A stretch of 8,434 nucleotides of DNA from positions 1 through 8,434 of the forward strand of contig PMIW01000050.1 of NCBI GenBank assembly GCA_003158365.1. The letters run 5' to 3'. The DNA is from Ignavibacteriota bacterium (GTDB taxonomy: Bacteria > Bacteroidota > Ignavibacteria > Tepidaquicellales > Tepidaquicellaceae). A program made the position numbers and the translations under genes. The notes beneath the pieces are model-generated. The model was not told the origin of the DNA. It ran no database searches and was given only the letters and a program-made list of their open reading frames with translations. The first letter of the stretch is position 1, and every line of letters starts with the position of its first letter. Positions 1-7,320 of this stretch are shown piece after piece.

Positions 1-2199
1 ACAATTTAAGCAAGACTCAATACTAATGTTGCAGGTTCATATAATGGAAATATATCACACACTAGCTCCGGTGCAACAGATCAAAACCTTCCTGTATCAG
101 GAATAGCTTCAGCTTATTATTACTACTCAGGCTCGGGAGATTTATCCAATATTTTAAACTGGGGCACAAATCCGGGCGGAACGGGAAATAATCCTTCTGA
201 CTTTGTTACAAATAATCAGGTCTTTAATATTGTAAATACGAACGATGTGATGTTAAATTCAGACTGGGTTGTATCGGGAACAAATTCAAAAGTTATTTTG
301 GGCAACGGCATAGACCAGATTAATCTGACTATATCATCTTCGAATTCTTTAACAGGAATAATTGATCTTTCTGCATTAAGTAACCTGATACTCCAGAACA
401 ATACATCAAACCATACTTACGGCTCTGTCAGTTCATCAAGCACAATTAATTTTGCACAAAACGGATCCTATGTTATACCCTTAATGACTTATCCTAATCT
501 GGCTTTAACCGGAGGTACAAAAACATTTTCTCCCGGCACAACAACAATTCAGGGAAATTTAACAGCCGATAATGTTTCCGGATTTAACGGCAGCGCTTCA
601 CCTTTTTCCACTGTTAACCTCGCCGGAAATTTTACTCTTTTAAACGGAACAAACTTCGGTCCCGAAACAAACCGGCTGACACTCGTTTGCAATGGCTCGT
701 CTGCACAAACTCTAACAGGAAATAATAATGATTTCAATTTATTCAGAATTACCGTGAGCAATAGCGCAGGAGTGATTTTGTCGAATTCGGGCGGAACATC
801 AAATATAAATCTCGGAAATGCAAGCGGCGGCGGATATACGCTGACACTCGGAAACCTGAATATTAACAACAATAACTTATCATTTTTTACAAACGGCAAA
901 GCCATTATCACATCAGGCGGCACGGGAACTCTTACCTGCGGACCACTTGCTAATTTAAATATCAGCGGAAACGGAACTATCAGCATCGGTACATTAAAGT
1001 TTACAACCGGAAGCGAATCCATAAACAATCTTACTCTTAATATTTCCGGAACGGCTGATACTGTTACACTCGGAACCAATGCCGTAATTAACGGGTCACT
1101 AAACCTTTCGGGCGGTATATTGATTCTCGGTTCCAGTAATTTAACTCTCGGAAATTCCGCGACAATTTCAGGAACGCCGTCTTCAATAAATATGATAGAT
1201 GCAACCGGAACAGGTCAGCTTATTAAAGGATTTTCCGGCGCAGGTTCATTTATTTATCCTGTCGGTAATAGCCGCGTATCTGCTGTTTACTCGCCTGCTA
1301 CTCTTTCTTTTACATCAGGCACGTTTTCTTCTGCAACAGTCGGAATCTCTCTTGCAAATGTTAAATATACAAATAACAACAGCATTACAGATTATCTGAA
1401 AAGAAGCTGGACAGTTACTCAATCCGGTATCACCGGTTTTAGTTGCGATGTTTCATTTCAATATGACCCGGTCGATGTCACAGGGACGGAAGCAAATATT
1501 TATGTCGGAAAATACAGCACTTTCTGGGAAATAATAGGACCGGTCGATGCAGTAAATCATAAATTAATCGGTCTGGGTATTTCAGGTTTCTCGACATTTA
1601 CAGGCGGTGAGCTTGGCGCAATGCCTGTTGACCTTGTTTCTTTCAGCGCGACAGTTCAGAAACAAATTGTAAAATTAAACTGGGCAACAAGCTCCGAAAC
1701 CAATAACAACGGCTTTGAAATTCTCCGCACTCCTTTAAATAGTGAAGCCTGGAGCAGCGTCGGATTTGTAAAAGGCTCGGGTACAAAAAATACAATTACA
1801 AATTACAGTTTCTCCGATTGTAAACTTCCCTCGGGAAAATTCCGGTACAGGCTGAAACAAATAGATAATAACGGCAATTTTAATTATCATAATCTCGCAT
1901 CTTTCGTAGAAATAGAAACGCCGAAGAAATTCGAACTGACTCAGAATTATCCGAATCCGTTTAATCCTTCGACAAAAATCGATTACGCACTTCCTTTCGA
2001 TGCAAAAGTTAAACTGGTAGTGTATGATATGCTCGGCAGGGAAATATTAAAACCCGTTAACTCCGAACATAAAGCAGGATACTATACAATTGAAATAAAT
2101 TCACCCGCGCTTTCCAGCGGAATATATTTCTACAGGTTAACAGCAGATATGAACGGCAATACGCAAACACTGACAAAAAGAATGCTAATGTTAAAATAA
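1..2199 (+). CDS. T9SS-secreted beta-rich surface protein, C-terminal part (5' partial, in-frame stop at 7-9)
   Basis: This is the C-terminal part of a large exported surface or extracellular protein. The frame is open from base 10 to the TAA at 2197-2199, well upstream of the first ATG at 247, so that ATG is not the true start. Bases 10-110 read as the tail of an Ig-like/choice-of-anchor domain (ARLNTNVAGSYNGNI, then SSGATDQNLPVSG). Next come an aromatic patch (YYYYSGSGDLSNILNWG) and a long Gly/Ser/Thr/Asn-rich stretch to about 1600, suggesting beta-solenoid or beta-sandwich repeats. From 1621 (MPVDLVSFSA, then LNWATSSETNNNGFEI) it has the linker usual before a Por secretion tail. The type A T9SS sorting domain runs from about 1930 to the end, with NYPNPFNP at 1945-1968, VYDMLGREI, and SSGIYFYRL near the C-terminus. 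Known for the family: this tail directs export through the type IX system and surface attachment or release. The specific role is unknown. The upstream TAA at 7-9 sits where this domain usually has an aromatic residue, so it may be a sequence error. Confidence 0.88.
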
Positions 2200-2217
2200 C
2201 GAAAGTTATTTTAACAT
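2188..2217 (+). other. 13-bp hairpin with GAAA tetraloop spanning the stop codon
   Basis: ATGTTAAAATAAC at 2188-2200 is perfectly complementary to GTTATTTTAACAT at 2205-2217, with a GAAA loop (GNRA class). The left arm contains the last codons and the TAA stop of the T9SS protein. No T-tract follows directly, so it is not a classical terminator. It could stabilise the 3' end of the mRNA or act in termination or translation release. The structure is read directly from the sequence; its function is not known. Confidence 0.6.
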
Positions 2218-2219
2218 AG

Positions 2220-2274
2220 TCCCGATGTGCGTTCTACAGCATCCCGATTTATCGGGAAACGCAGTGAATCGGGA
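2220..2274. repeat. Nested palindromic intergenic element (TCCCGAT/ATCGGGA)
   Basis: Three nested complementary pairs share one centre. The outer pair is TCCCGAT 2220-2226 with ATCGGGA 2268-2274. The middle pair is TGCGTT 2228-2233 with AACGCA 2258-2263. The inner pair is TCCCGAT 2242-2248 with ATCGGGA 2251-2257, separated by TT. An 8-nt bulge (2234-2241) is present only on the left arm. The same heptamer thus occurs twice in each orientation. GC content is higher than in the surrounding intergenic DNA. It resembles a dispersed REP-like palindromic repeat or MITE remnant, but there is only one copy in this window, so dispersal cannot be shown here. Confidence 0.6.
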
Positions 2275-2303
2275 TTGCGATTAAATAGATTTATTCTTTA
2301 TTG

Positions 2304-2340
2304 AACAGCGGTAATAAAATTTATTACTGCTGTTTTTTTT
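2304..2340 (+). terminator. Intrinsic terminator after the T9SS protein gene
   Basis: AACAGCGGTAATAAA (2304-2318) pairs with TTTATTACTGCTGTT (2320-2334) with one G-T wobble, and the T-run continues to 2340. This is a strong stem plus U-tract, as expected for Rho-independent termination. It separates the secreted-protein gene from the TonB receptor gene that starts 98 bp later. Confidence 0.8.
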
Positions 2341-2438
2341 AATTTATCTTATTGCTATTCTCTGCTTCCTGTATGGCTTAACTCTAAGCCTCTCAACTTC
2401 ATTGAATCTCCCTATCAATTTATTTAATTTCTTTTGCT

Positions 2439-4388
2439 ATGAAAAAGATTAAAATTGTTTCCATTTTTTTATTTATTGTTTTTATTGTCAACTGTTCCAG
2501 TGCACAGAATTCAGATTCATTAAAAACCTTTTACACGGGCGAAATTATTGTCACGTCGAATAATGAAGCCATTATAAAGACTGCAAGTACAATTGATATC
2601 GAAAAAACAAAAATTAATTCGGAAGATAATTTCTCGATTAATGAGTCTTTTACACGGCTTCCGGGTCTGATAATAGCACAAAATTCCAGAAATGAATCCC
2701 TGATTAAACTCAGAGGCTTCGACCAGAAGCAGACTGCAGTGTTCTTCGATGGCGTCCCGCTGTATATTTCATACGACGGTACTTTCGATTTCTCGCAGTT
2801 AAATTCCGCATCTATAGGAAAAATCACGATTTCAAAAAGCATGTCGTCTGTCCTTTACGGCATAAATACTCTCGGCGGCTCCATAAATATTATTACGGAT
2901 GAACCCGTAAAAAAAATAGATACGTACGCAAAACTAATGTACGGAAATGTTTACGGAGGATTTGCAAAATCTTCGGGACTTTATAAATCCCTCTACTGGC
3001 TCGTGTCCGCTAACTATAATAAATCGGACGGATTTAATCTTCCTTCAGGTTTTGCACCGGCTAAAAACGAAAACGGGGATAAGCGCGATAACAGTTCATT
3101 TATTCAAAAAGGAGCAACTGTTAAAACCGGGTTAAAGCCAAATGCAAATTCGGACTTTATGCTTGAATTCAGCAGAACACTGAATTCAAAAGATGTCCCG
3201 ATTCAGATTTACACAAGCTTCCCCAGATACTGGAAATATACGGACTGGAATAATTCGATTTTAAATTTCATTTCAAATTATAAAATCAGCGAAGCAATTA
3301 AGCTGAGGGCAAATGCCTATACCGTAAACAGCTATAATGTTCTGAATGCATACGATAATAATACTTACACAACTCAGACTAAAAATTCTTCGTTCACATC
3401 CACGTATGATGATTATTCGACAGGGGTTTCCCTTATTCCGGAATTAAATATCTCAAAGGTTTTTTCCGCTAAATTTGCCCTGCTGTATAAAAGAGATACT
3501 CACTACGACCAGGCAAATTATAATAAACCGAATAAGAAATTCTCTGCTGAGACTTACACATCAGGTGTTGAAAAGAATTTCCAGATTTCCAGCATCGATT
3601 TTATCACGGCACTCAATTTCAATTATCTGAATATCGTTTTCGCAAACGACAGCGCAACACGCCCCGGAATCACAACGTTAAGCGGGCATTTCGGCCTGGG
3701 AAAAAACATTACCGATAATATTTACCTCTATGCTCACATTTCGAATAATAAAAGGTATCCGACTCTTAAAGAATTATTTTCCGAACAACTTGGTAAAAGC
3801 ATTCCAAATCCCGCACTGAACGAAGAACGAAGCTGGAGCGCCGAAACAGGTTTGAAATATAAAAACTCAAAAGCCGGGAATATTAATCTCTCCGTATTTT
3901 ACTCCGATGTGCGCAATATGATTCTCGCAATCCCGGTTAATACCACGATGACCCAATATCAGAATACCGGCAAGGTCACTTTAAGCGGCTTCGAAATTAA
4001 TTATCAAAATTCATTTCCGTTATTCGAACTTGAAACAAATTACACATATCTGAATTCAAAAAACAACTCTGACTCTACGACAGATAAACTTGAATACCGT
4101 CCGGAACATACATTTAATATTACTGTTTCAAAAGCCTATGCAATCGGGCTCTCCTGGCAAATTGAAACTTCATTCACATCGAAGCAGTACGGAATAGATC
4201 TGGATACGAGGCTGTGGAAAACACTGCCAGATTATACAATTATAAACCTGAGAGTATCTCAGCACATATTCAAAAAGTTCAATGCCTTCGCCCGCGTGAA
4301 TAACTTAACAGATAAATATTACGAAACCGAATACGGCTTCCCGCAGGCAGGAAGAAATTTCACAATAGGAGTGGAAATAAATTTTTAA
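2439..4388 (+). CDS. TonB-dependent outer-membrane receptor (CirA/BtuB-like size class)
   Basis: This is a 649-aa outer-membrane active-transport channel driven by TonB-ExbBD, for a scarce ligand such as a metal chelate, haem or corrinoid. Residues 1-23 form a signal peptide (KK, a hydrophobic core, cleavage probably near SSA-Q). A TonB-box-like EIIVTS lies at 35-40. The plug domain spans about 45-155, with ESFTRLPGLII (69-79), IKLRGF (89-94), VFFDGVPLY (101-109) and the YGINTLGGSINIIT motif (140-153). The rest is a 22-strand-type barrel with alternating aromatic strands, ending in NLTDKYYETEYGFPQAGR and a terminal Phe (IGVEINF). There is no N-terminal carboxypeptidase-like extension and no SusD partner, so it is not a SusC-type glycan receptor. 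The ATG at 2439 gives a complete signal peptide and has no Shine-Dalgarno sequence. The gene runs into the membrane-protein/NTPase pair after a 117-bp gap with no evident terminator, so the ligand may be passed to that system. Ligand identity is not determinable from sequence alone. Confidence 0.93.
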   Translation: MKKIKIVSIFLFIVFIVNCSSAQNSDSLKTFYTGEIIVTSNNEAIIKTASTIDIEKTKINSEDNFSINESFTRLPGLIIAQNSRNESLIKLRGFDQKQTAVFFDGVPLYISYDGTFDFSQLNSASIGKITISKSMSSVLYGINTLGGSINIITDEPVKKIDTYAKLMYGNVYGGFAKSSGLYKSLYWLVSANYNKSDGFNLPSGFAPAKNENGDKRDNSSFIQKGATVKTGLKPNANSDFMLEFSRTLNSKDVPIQIYTSFPRYWKYTDWNNSILNFISNYKISEAIKLRANAYTVNSYNVLNAYDNNTYTTQTKNSSFTSTYDDYSTGVSLIPELNISKVFSAKFALLYKRDTHYDQANYNKPNKKFSAETYTSGVEKNFQISSIDFITALNFNYLNIVFANDSATRPGITTLSGHFGLGKNITDNIYLYAHISNNKRYPTLKELFSEQLGKSIPNPALNEERSWSAETGLKYKNSKAGNINLSVFYSDVRNMILAIPVNTTMTQYQNTGKVTLSGFEINYQNSFPLFELETNYTYLNSKNNSDSTTDKLEYRPEHTFNITVSKAYAIGLSWQIETSFTSKQYGIDLDTRLWKTLPDYTIINLRVSQHIFKKFNAFARVNNLTDKYYETEYGFPQAGRNFTIGVEINF

Positions 4389-4424
4389 TCAGTGAAATTA
4401 TGACAAAGCTCTAATGATTTCTAT

Positions 4425-4457
4425 TTTGCATTTAAGTACTCTTCCTTATACATTTTG
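4425..4457 (+). promoter_or_regulatory. Possible Bacteroidota-type promoter upstream of the membrane-protein operon
   Basis: TTTG at 4425-4428 lies 20 nt before TA (4449-4450), followed by CAT and TTTG (4454-4457). This is close to the Bacteroidota pattern TTTG ... TAnnTTTG, but with three rather than two bases between TA and TTTG. Transcription would start about 40 nt before the TTG start at 4506. The match is imperfect and could be chance in AT-rich DNA. Read-through from the receptor gene is equally possible. Confidence 0.22.
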
Positions 4458-4505
4458 ATAATTCTTGCATATCCAAACCTTTTTATTTAATTTGATTCTA
4501 CTTAC

Positions 4506-5561
4506 TTGGATAAAACAGAAAACATACAAAATACAAACAGCATAGACAGGCTGACTGCACTCTGGGCTTTGAGCGAAGGATTCCTCGGCGGGTTTCTTCA
4601 CCTCGCAAAAATCCCGTTGACAGGACTTATACTCGGCAATGTTGCCGTGATTATAATTACGCTCATCGCAAAGTTTTCAGTTAAAAACGGGACTATACTT
4701 AAAGCAACCCTGATTGTGCTTGTCGTCAAAGGCATACTAAGCCCGTACACTCCCTTCACTGCGTACATAGCGGTATCGCTGCAGGGAATATTCGGAGAGC
4801 TTTTATTTTATAAAAGAAAATCACCGTTTTTCTCGGCATTGCTGCTCGGAATTCTGGTCTCGTTTTTTTCGTCATTCCAGAAAGTTTTTTTTCTTACTGT
4901 ATTATTCGGACAGAACATCTGGGAATCCATCGACCAGTTCACTCTCATAGTTTTCAAGGAATTTTTCGGACTTATCAGCTCAGGCATTGCAATAAGCAAA
5001 TGGCTGGTTGCAATATACGCAGGGATTCACCTCCTTGCGGGAATCCTGACCGGTTTGTATGCATCGGCCCTGTCACGCAGAACCGATTCGATTATTAAAA
5101 ACGAAGGGAATAAAATTCTTTTCGATGTAAATTCCTTTTTAGAAGAAAAAAACAGAAAATCTAAAAAACCGGGAAAGAAAAGATGGTGGCTGAAACCGGG
5201 AGAAATAATTTTTTTCGTTTTTACAATTTCGCTTCTTGTTTATTCATATTTATATCCCGATAATATTTACATCGAAAAAAAATCCCTGGTGATAATGCTC
5301 GTGCGCGGAATACTTCTGATGTTTATATGGTATAAATTTCTTTCCCCTCTTTTGCTTAGCGGATTTAATAAATTGATGAGAAAAAAGAAAAATAAATATA
5401 CAAACGAAATCGATAAAGTTGTTAGCATTCTGCCGATATTTAAACGTGTAATTAATTTCTGCTGGAAAGAAACTTCTTCGGTAAAGGGTCTGAAAAGATT
5501 GCACAGGTTCTTTACTCTTTCGCTGTTAAATTTATTAACCGTTGAAATTAATAAAGAATGA
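4506..5561 (+). CDS. Polytopic inner-membrane protein, putative transporter component (ECF S-like N-terminal half)
   Basis: I cannot assign this 351-aa protein to a named characterised family with certainty. The N-terminal half (residues 17-190) has about five hydrophobic segments (roughly 37-57, 66-80, 83-100, 107-133, 165-187), with the conserved-looking stretches LWALSEGFLGGFLH (19-32), VKGILSPYTPFTAYIAV (74-90), LQGIFGELLF (92-101) and QKVFFLTVLFG (125-135) followed by ESIDQF (140-145). This resembles substrate-binding (S) components of ECF vitamin transporters in layout. A basic cytoplasmic linker (215-230, Lys/Arg/Trp-rich) leads to two more membrane helices (233-250, 262-283). The C-terminal tail is basic and amphipathic (VVSILPIFKRVINFCWKETS, 305-324), loosely like the coupling helices of ECF T components. 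Translation starts at TTG 4506: an in-frame TAA lies at 4488-4490 and no ATG precedes the first membrane segment. The stop overlaps the next gene's ATG, implying translational coupling with the NTPase. Transport function is inferred from topology and neighbours. Confidence 0.8.
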   Translation: MDKTENIQNTNSIDRLTALWALSEGFLGGFLHLAKIPLTGLILGNVAVIIITLIAKFSVKNGTILKATLIVLVVKGILSPYTPFTAYIAVSLQGIFGELLFYKRKSPFFSALLLGILVSFFSSFQKVFFLTVLFGQNIWESIDQFTLIVFKEFFGLISSGIAISKWLVAIYAGIHLLAGILTGLYASALSRRTDSIIKNEGNKILFDVNSFLEEKNRKSKKPGKKRWWLKPGEIIFFVFTISLLVYSYLYPDNIYIEKKSLVIMLVRGILLMFIWYKFLSPLLLSGFNKLMRKKKNKYTNEIDKVVSILPIFKRVINFCWKETSSVKGLKRLHRFFTLSLLNLLTVEINKE

Positions 5562-6028
5562 GCAGAATATATATATTTACGGGAGAAATTAAAAGCGGCA
5601 AGACAACGCGCCTCGGAAAATGGATTGAAAATAATCCGGATGCAGACGGTATACTTGCTCCCGTAATCGGCGGAAAACGCTACCTGGCAAGGATTAGGAC
5701 AAACGAGCAAAAACTTCTCGAATATACGGGGAATGACCGGAATATTGAACTGACTACAATATGCGATTACAAATTTATAAATTCTGTTTTTGACTGGGGG
5801 AAAGACGAGTTATATAATGCCTTCATTCAGAAACCCGGCTGGCTTATCATAGATGAAATCGGTCCGCTCGAATTAAGAGGTGAAGCACTCGAACCAATGG
5901 TCAGCAAAATATTGGGGGAAAATATTAAAGGGATTAATATTGTTCTTGTCGTGAGAAAAGTACTTGTTGAAAAAGTAATAGAGCATTATAATTTACACAT
6001 AAACGGTTTTAAATTTTTTATTATTTAA
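5558..6028 (+). CDS. THEP1-family P-loop nucleoside-triphosphatase
   Basis: This 156-aa cytoplasmic protein belongs to the nucleoside-triphosphatase THEP1 family (NTPase_1). The Walker A motif GEIKSGKT is at residues 9-16, and the Walker B motif with the family signature IIDEIGPLEL is at 97-106 (D99, E100). A VVR motif (131-133) matches the position of the arginine seen in this family before the C-terminal helix. Characterised homologues hydrolyse NTPs in vitro, but their cellular role is unclear. The length is slightly below the usual 170-190 aa, but all motifs are intact. Its ATG overlaps the stop of the membrane-protein gene (ATGA at 5558-5561), a classic sign of a coupled pair, so it may energise or regulate that membrane protein. 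It is not an ABC ATPase: no LSGGQ-type signature is seen. Alternatively it may be a kinase-like enzyme acting on an imported nucleotide or cofactor. Confidence 0.9.
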   Translation: MSRIYIFTGEIKSGKTTRLGKWIENNPDADGILAPVIGGKRYLARIRTNEQKLLEYTGNDRNIELTTICDYKFINSVFDWGKDELYNAFIQKPGWLIIDEIGPLELRGEALEPMVSKILGENIKGINIVLVVRKVLVEKVIEHYNLHINGFKFFII

Positions 6029-6032
6029 TTTT

Positions 6033-6503
6033 ATGAAAATTGAATGGTTCAAACTCGTCGTTAGTATTGTTATGTGCCAGACGGCCGGCATAGTCGGTTC
6101 TTTGTTTACTGTTAAAAATATTCCTGCGTGGTACGCAGCTTTAAATAAACCATCTTTCAATCCGCCAAACTGGATTTTCGGACCCGTCTGGATTTTTCTT
6201 TATATATTAATGGGAATTTCCTTTTATCTTATATGGATTAACAGCGGTACGGGTAATTTCGGATTATTGTTATCCCTTTTTATATTTCAGCTGGTACTGA
6301 ATTCTTTCTGGACAATAATTTTTTTTGGACTGAAATCACCGCTCTTTGCTTTTTGTGAAATTGCGGTGCTCTGGGTTGCAATATTATTCTGTATAATTTT
6401 ATTTTTTCAGGTTTCTAAAATTTCATCGTTTCTGCTTATTCCTTATTTGTTATGGGTAACCTTTGCGGCAATCCTGAATTTCGCAATCTGGAAACTGAAC
6501 TAA
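6033..6503 (+). CDS. tspO: TspO/MBR family protein
   Basis: This is a full-length 156-aa TspO/translocator-protein homologue with five transmembrane helices (about 7-27, 45-68, 76-99, 103-126, 130-153). Family hallmarks are present: WY at 33-34, KPSFNPPNWIFGPVW at 39-53, LYILMGIS at 57-63, QLVLNSFW at 86-93, PYLLWVTFA at 137-145 and LNFAIWKLN at the C-terminus. Family members bind porphyrins and other tetrapyrroles and act in stress response, tetrapyrrole export or degradation, and regulation. The gene begins 4 bp after the NTPase stop, so it is very probably in the same transcript. This links a tetrapyrrole-binding family to a TonB receptor and a putative transporter, although tspO is widespread and the pairing could be incidental. 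No Shine-Dalgarno sequence is visible, which fits coupling to upstream translation. Confidence 0.95.
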   Translation: MKIEWFKLVVSIVMCQTAGIVGSLFTVKNIPAWYAALNKPSFNPPNWIFGPVWIFLYILMGISFYLIWINSGTGNFGLLLSLFIFQLVLNSFWTIIFFGLKSPLFAFCEIAVLWVAILFCIILFFQVSKISSFLLIPYLLWVTFAAILNFAIWKLN

Positions 6504-6505
6504 AT

Positions 6506-6538
6506 CACTTTTTCATTTGCGAAAATTAGTGCTTTTTT
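6506..6538 (+). terminator. Probable intrinsic terminator after tspO
   Basis: CACT + TTTTC (6506-6509, then into 6514) pairs with GAAAA + AGTG (6521-6525 and 6528-6531), leaving a 2-nt TT bulge and an ATTTGC loop, followed by C and six Ts (6533-6538). The stem is AT-rich and imperfect, but it lies 3 bp after the stop codon in the right place to end the operon. Confidence 0.5.
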
Positions 6539-6635
6539 ATAAAATTTGACCGCACAGTTAATCCTGTACAGATTGGAAATAATGTTTTAAATAGAATGCA
6601 AATTTATTAAATTATATTTCAATTCAAATTAAATC

Positions 6636-6640
6636 GGAGG
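6636..6640 (+). promoter_or_regulatory. Strong Shine-Dalgarno site of the ankyrin lipoprotein gene
   Basis: GGAGG lies 5 nt before the ATG at 6646. It fixes that start and is the only strong ribosome binding site in the window. The other starts (2439, 4506, 5558, 6033 and 8058 on the minus strand) lack one. Confidence 0.8.
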
Positions 6641-6645
6641 AATAA

Positions 6646-7236
6646 ATGAAAAAGATTTTAAATGTACTGCTTTTGTTATCCCTGATTTTTTTCTTTTCTT
6701 GCGGAAAAGGGGACAAGAAATCCGATCCGACAACTCAAAAAGATACCAAGACGGTTGTAACATCGGCGGATTTCTTCAAAGCCGTTAAAGACGGCGCCGC
6801 TCCAAAAGTAAAAGAATATCTGGAGAAGGATAAATCCCTCGTTAATGCTGTGGATTCTTCGAGCGGAATTAATGAAACCGCACTCGGCATCGTAACATTT
6901 GCAGGAAACAAGGAAATTACGGAGATGCTTATTAAAAACGGTGCTAACGTGAACTTCCAGGATGCCTTTGGAGTAGCACCGATTCACGGGGCAGCAAGAA
7001 CAAACCAACTCGAAGTAATCAAAATATTGTTAGAAAATAAAGCGGATGTAAATCTTCCTACTACAACGGGAAAAGAAACACCGCTGCATTATGCCGCAAG
7101 ATTTAACAATCCCGATGTCGTAAAATTTTTACTGGAAAAAGGAGCCGTTAAAGATGCAAAAGATGCTTCCGGAAACACACCGCTTGATGCGGCAAAGAAA
7201 GAGAATGCGGATAAAGTAATACCTCTTTTAAAATAA
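6646..7236 (+). CDS. Ankyrin-repeat lipoprotein
   Basis: This 196-aa protein has a lipoprotein signal peptide (MKKILNV, a Leu/Ile/Phe core, FFSC with Cys19 as the lipidated residue), a short Lys/Asp/Thr linker (20-38), and then ankyrin repeats filling residues 40-196. About four to five repeats are seen: 40-72 (degenerate cap), 75-107 (ETALGIVTFAGNKEI, then LIKNGANVN), 108-138 (APIHGAARTNQLEVIKILLE), 144-175 (TPLHYAARFNNPDVVKFLLE) and a partial C-terminal cap (176-196, NTPLDAAKK). Ankyrin repeats mediate protein-protein contacts. As a lipoprotein it would sit on the periplasmic face of the inner or outer membrane. The Cys+2 region (GKGDKK) lacks an obvious acidic surface-export signal, so periplasmic location is favoured. 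It has its own Shine-Dalgarno sequence and terminator and appears monocistronic. Its binding partner is unknown. Confidence 0.92.
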   Translation: MKKILNVLLLLSLIFFFSCGKGDKKSDPTTQKDTKTVVTSADFFKAVKDGAAPKVKEYLEKDKSLVNAVDSSSGINETALGIVTFAGNKEITEMLIKNGANVNFQDAFGVAPIHGAARTNQLEVIKILLENKADVNLPTTTGKETPLHYAARFNNPDVVKFLLEKGAVKDAKDASGNTPLDAAKKENADKVIPLLK

Positions 7237-7271
7237 AGTTATAACATTCATAGTTAACACAATTTTCATAT

Positions 7272-7315
7272 CAGCCGGGAAAATTTATCCATATTTTTCC
7301 GGCTGTTAATTTTTT
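7272..7315 (+). terminator. Intrinsic terminator after the ankyrin lipoprotein gene
   Basis: CAGCCGGGAAAA (7272-7283) pairs with TTTTTCCGGCTG (7294-7305) with one G-T wobble, and TTAATTTTTT follows (7306-7315). The stem has a GC-rich base and a U-rich tail on the plus strand. It lies between convergent genes. The minus-strand side lacks a U-tract, so it mainly serves the plus-strand gene. Confidence 0.85.
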
Positions 7316-7320
7316 ATGCT

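Noticed and set aside
549..1079. 176-codon minus-strand open frame inside the T9SS gene
   Set aside because: It is Pro/Val/Leu-rich with no recognisable domain and lies wholly antisense to a well-supported gene, so it is a shadow of biased codon use in a low-complexity Ser/Thr/Asn/Gly region.
2341..2438. Cobalamin or thiamine riboswitch before the TonB receptor
   Set aside because: The leader is only 98 bp after the terminator and shows no B12-box or THI-box-like conserved core, so it is too short for these aptamers.
5267..5710. 147-codon minus-strand open frame across the membrane-protein/NTPase junction
   Set aside because: It is antisense to two coupled genes with clear motifs. The translation has no domain and no ribosome binding site.
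6546..6574. Sigma70 promoter (TTGACC ... TACAGA) and the CTGTACAG palindrome (6564-6571) before the ankyrin gene
   Set aside because: The spacing is only 15 bp and the -10 is poor. The 8-bp palindrome alone could be chance, and other AT-rich candidates are no better, so no promoter is called.
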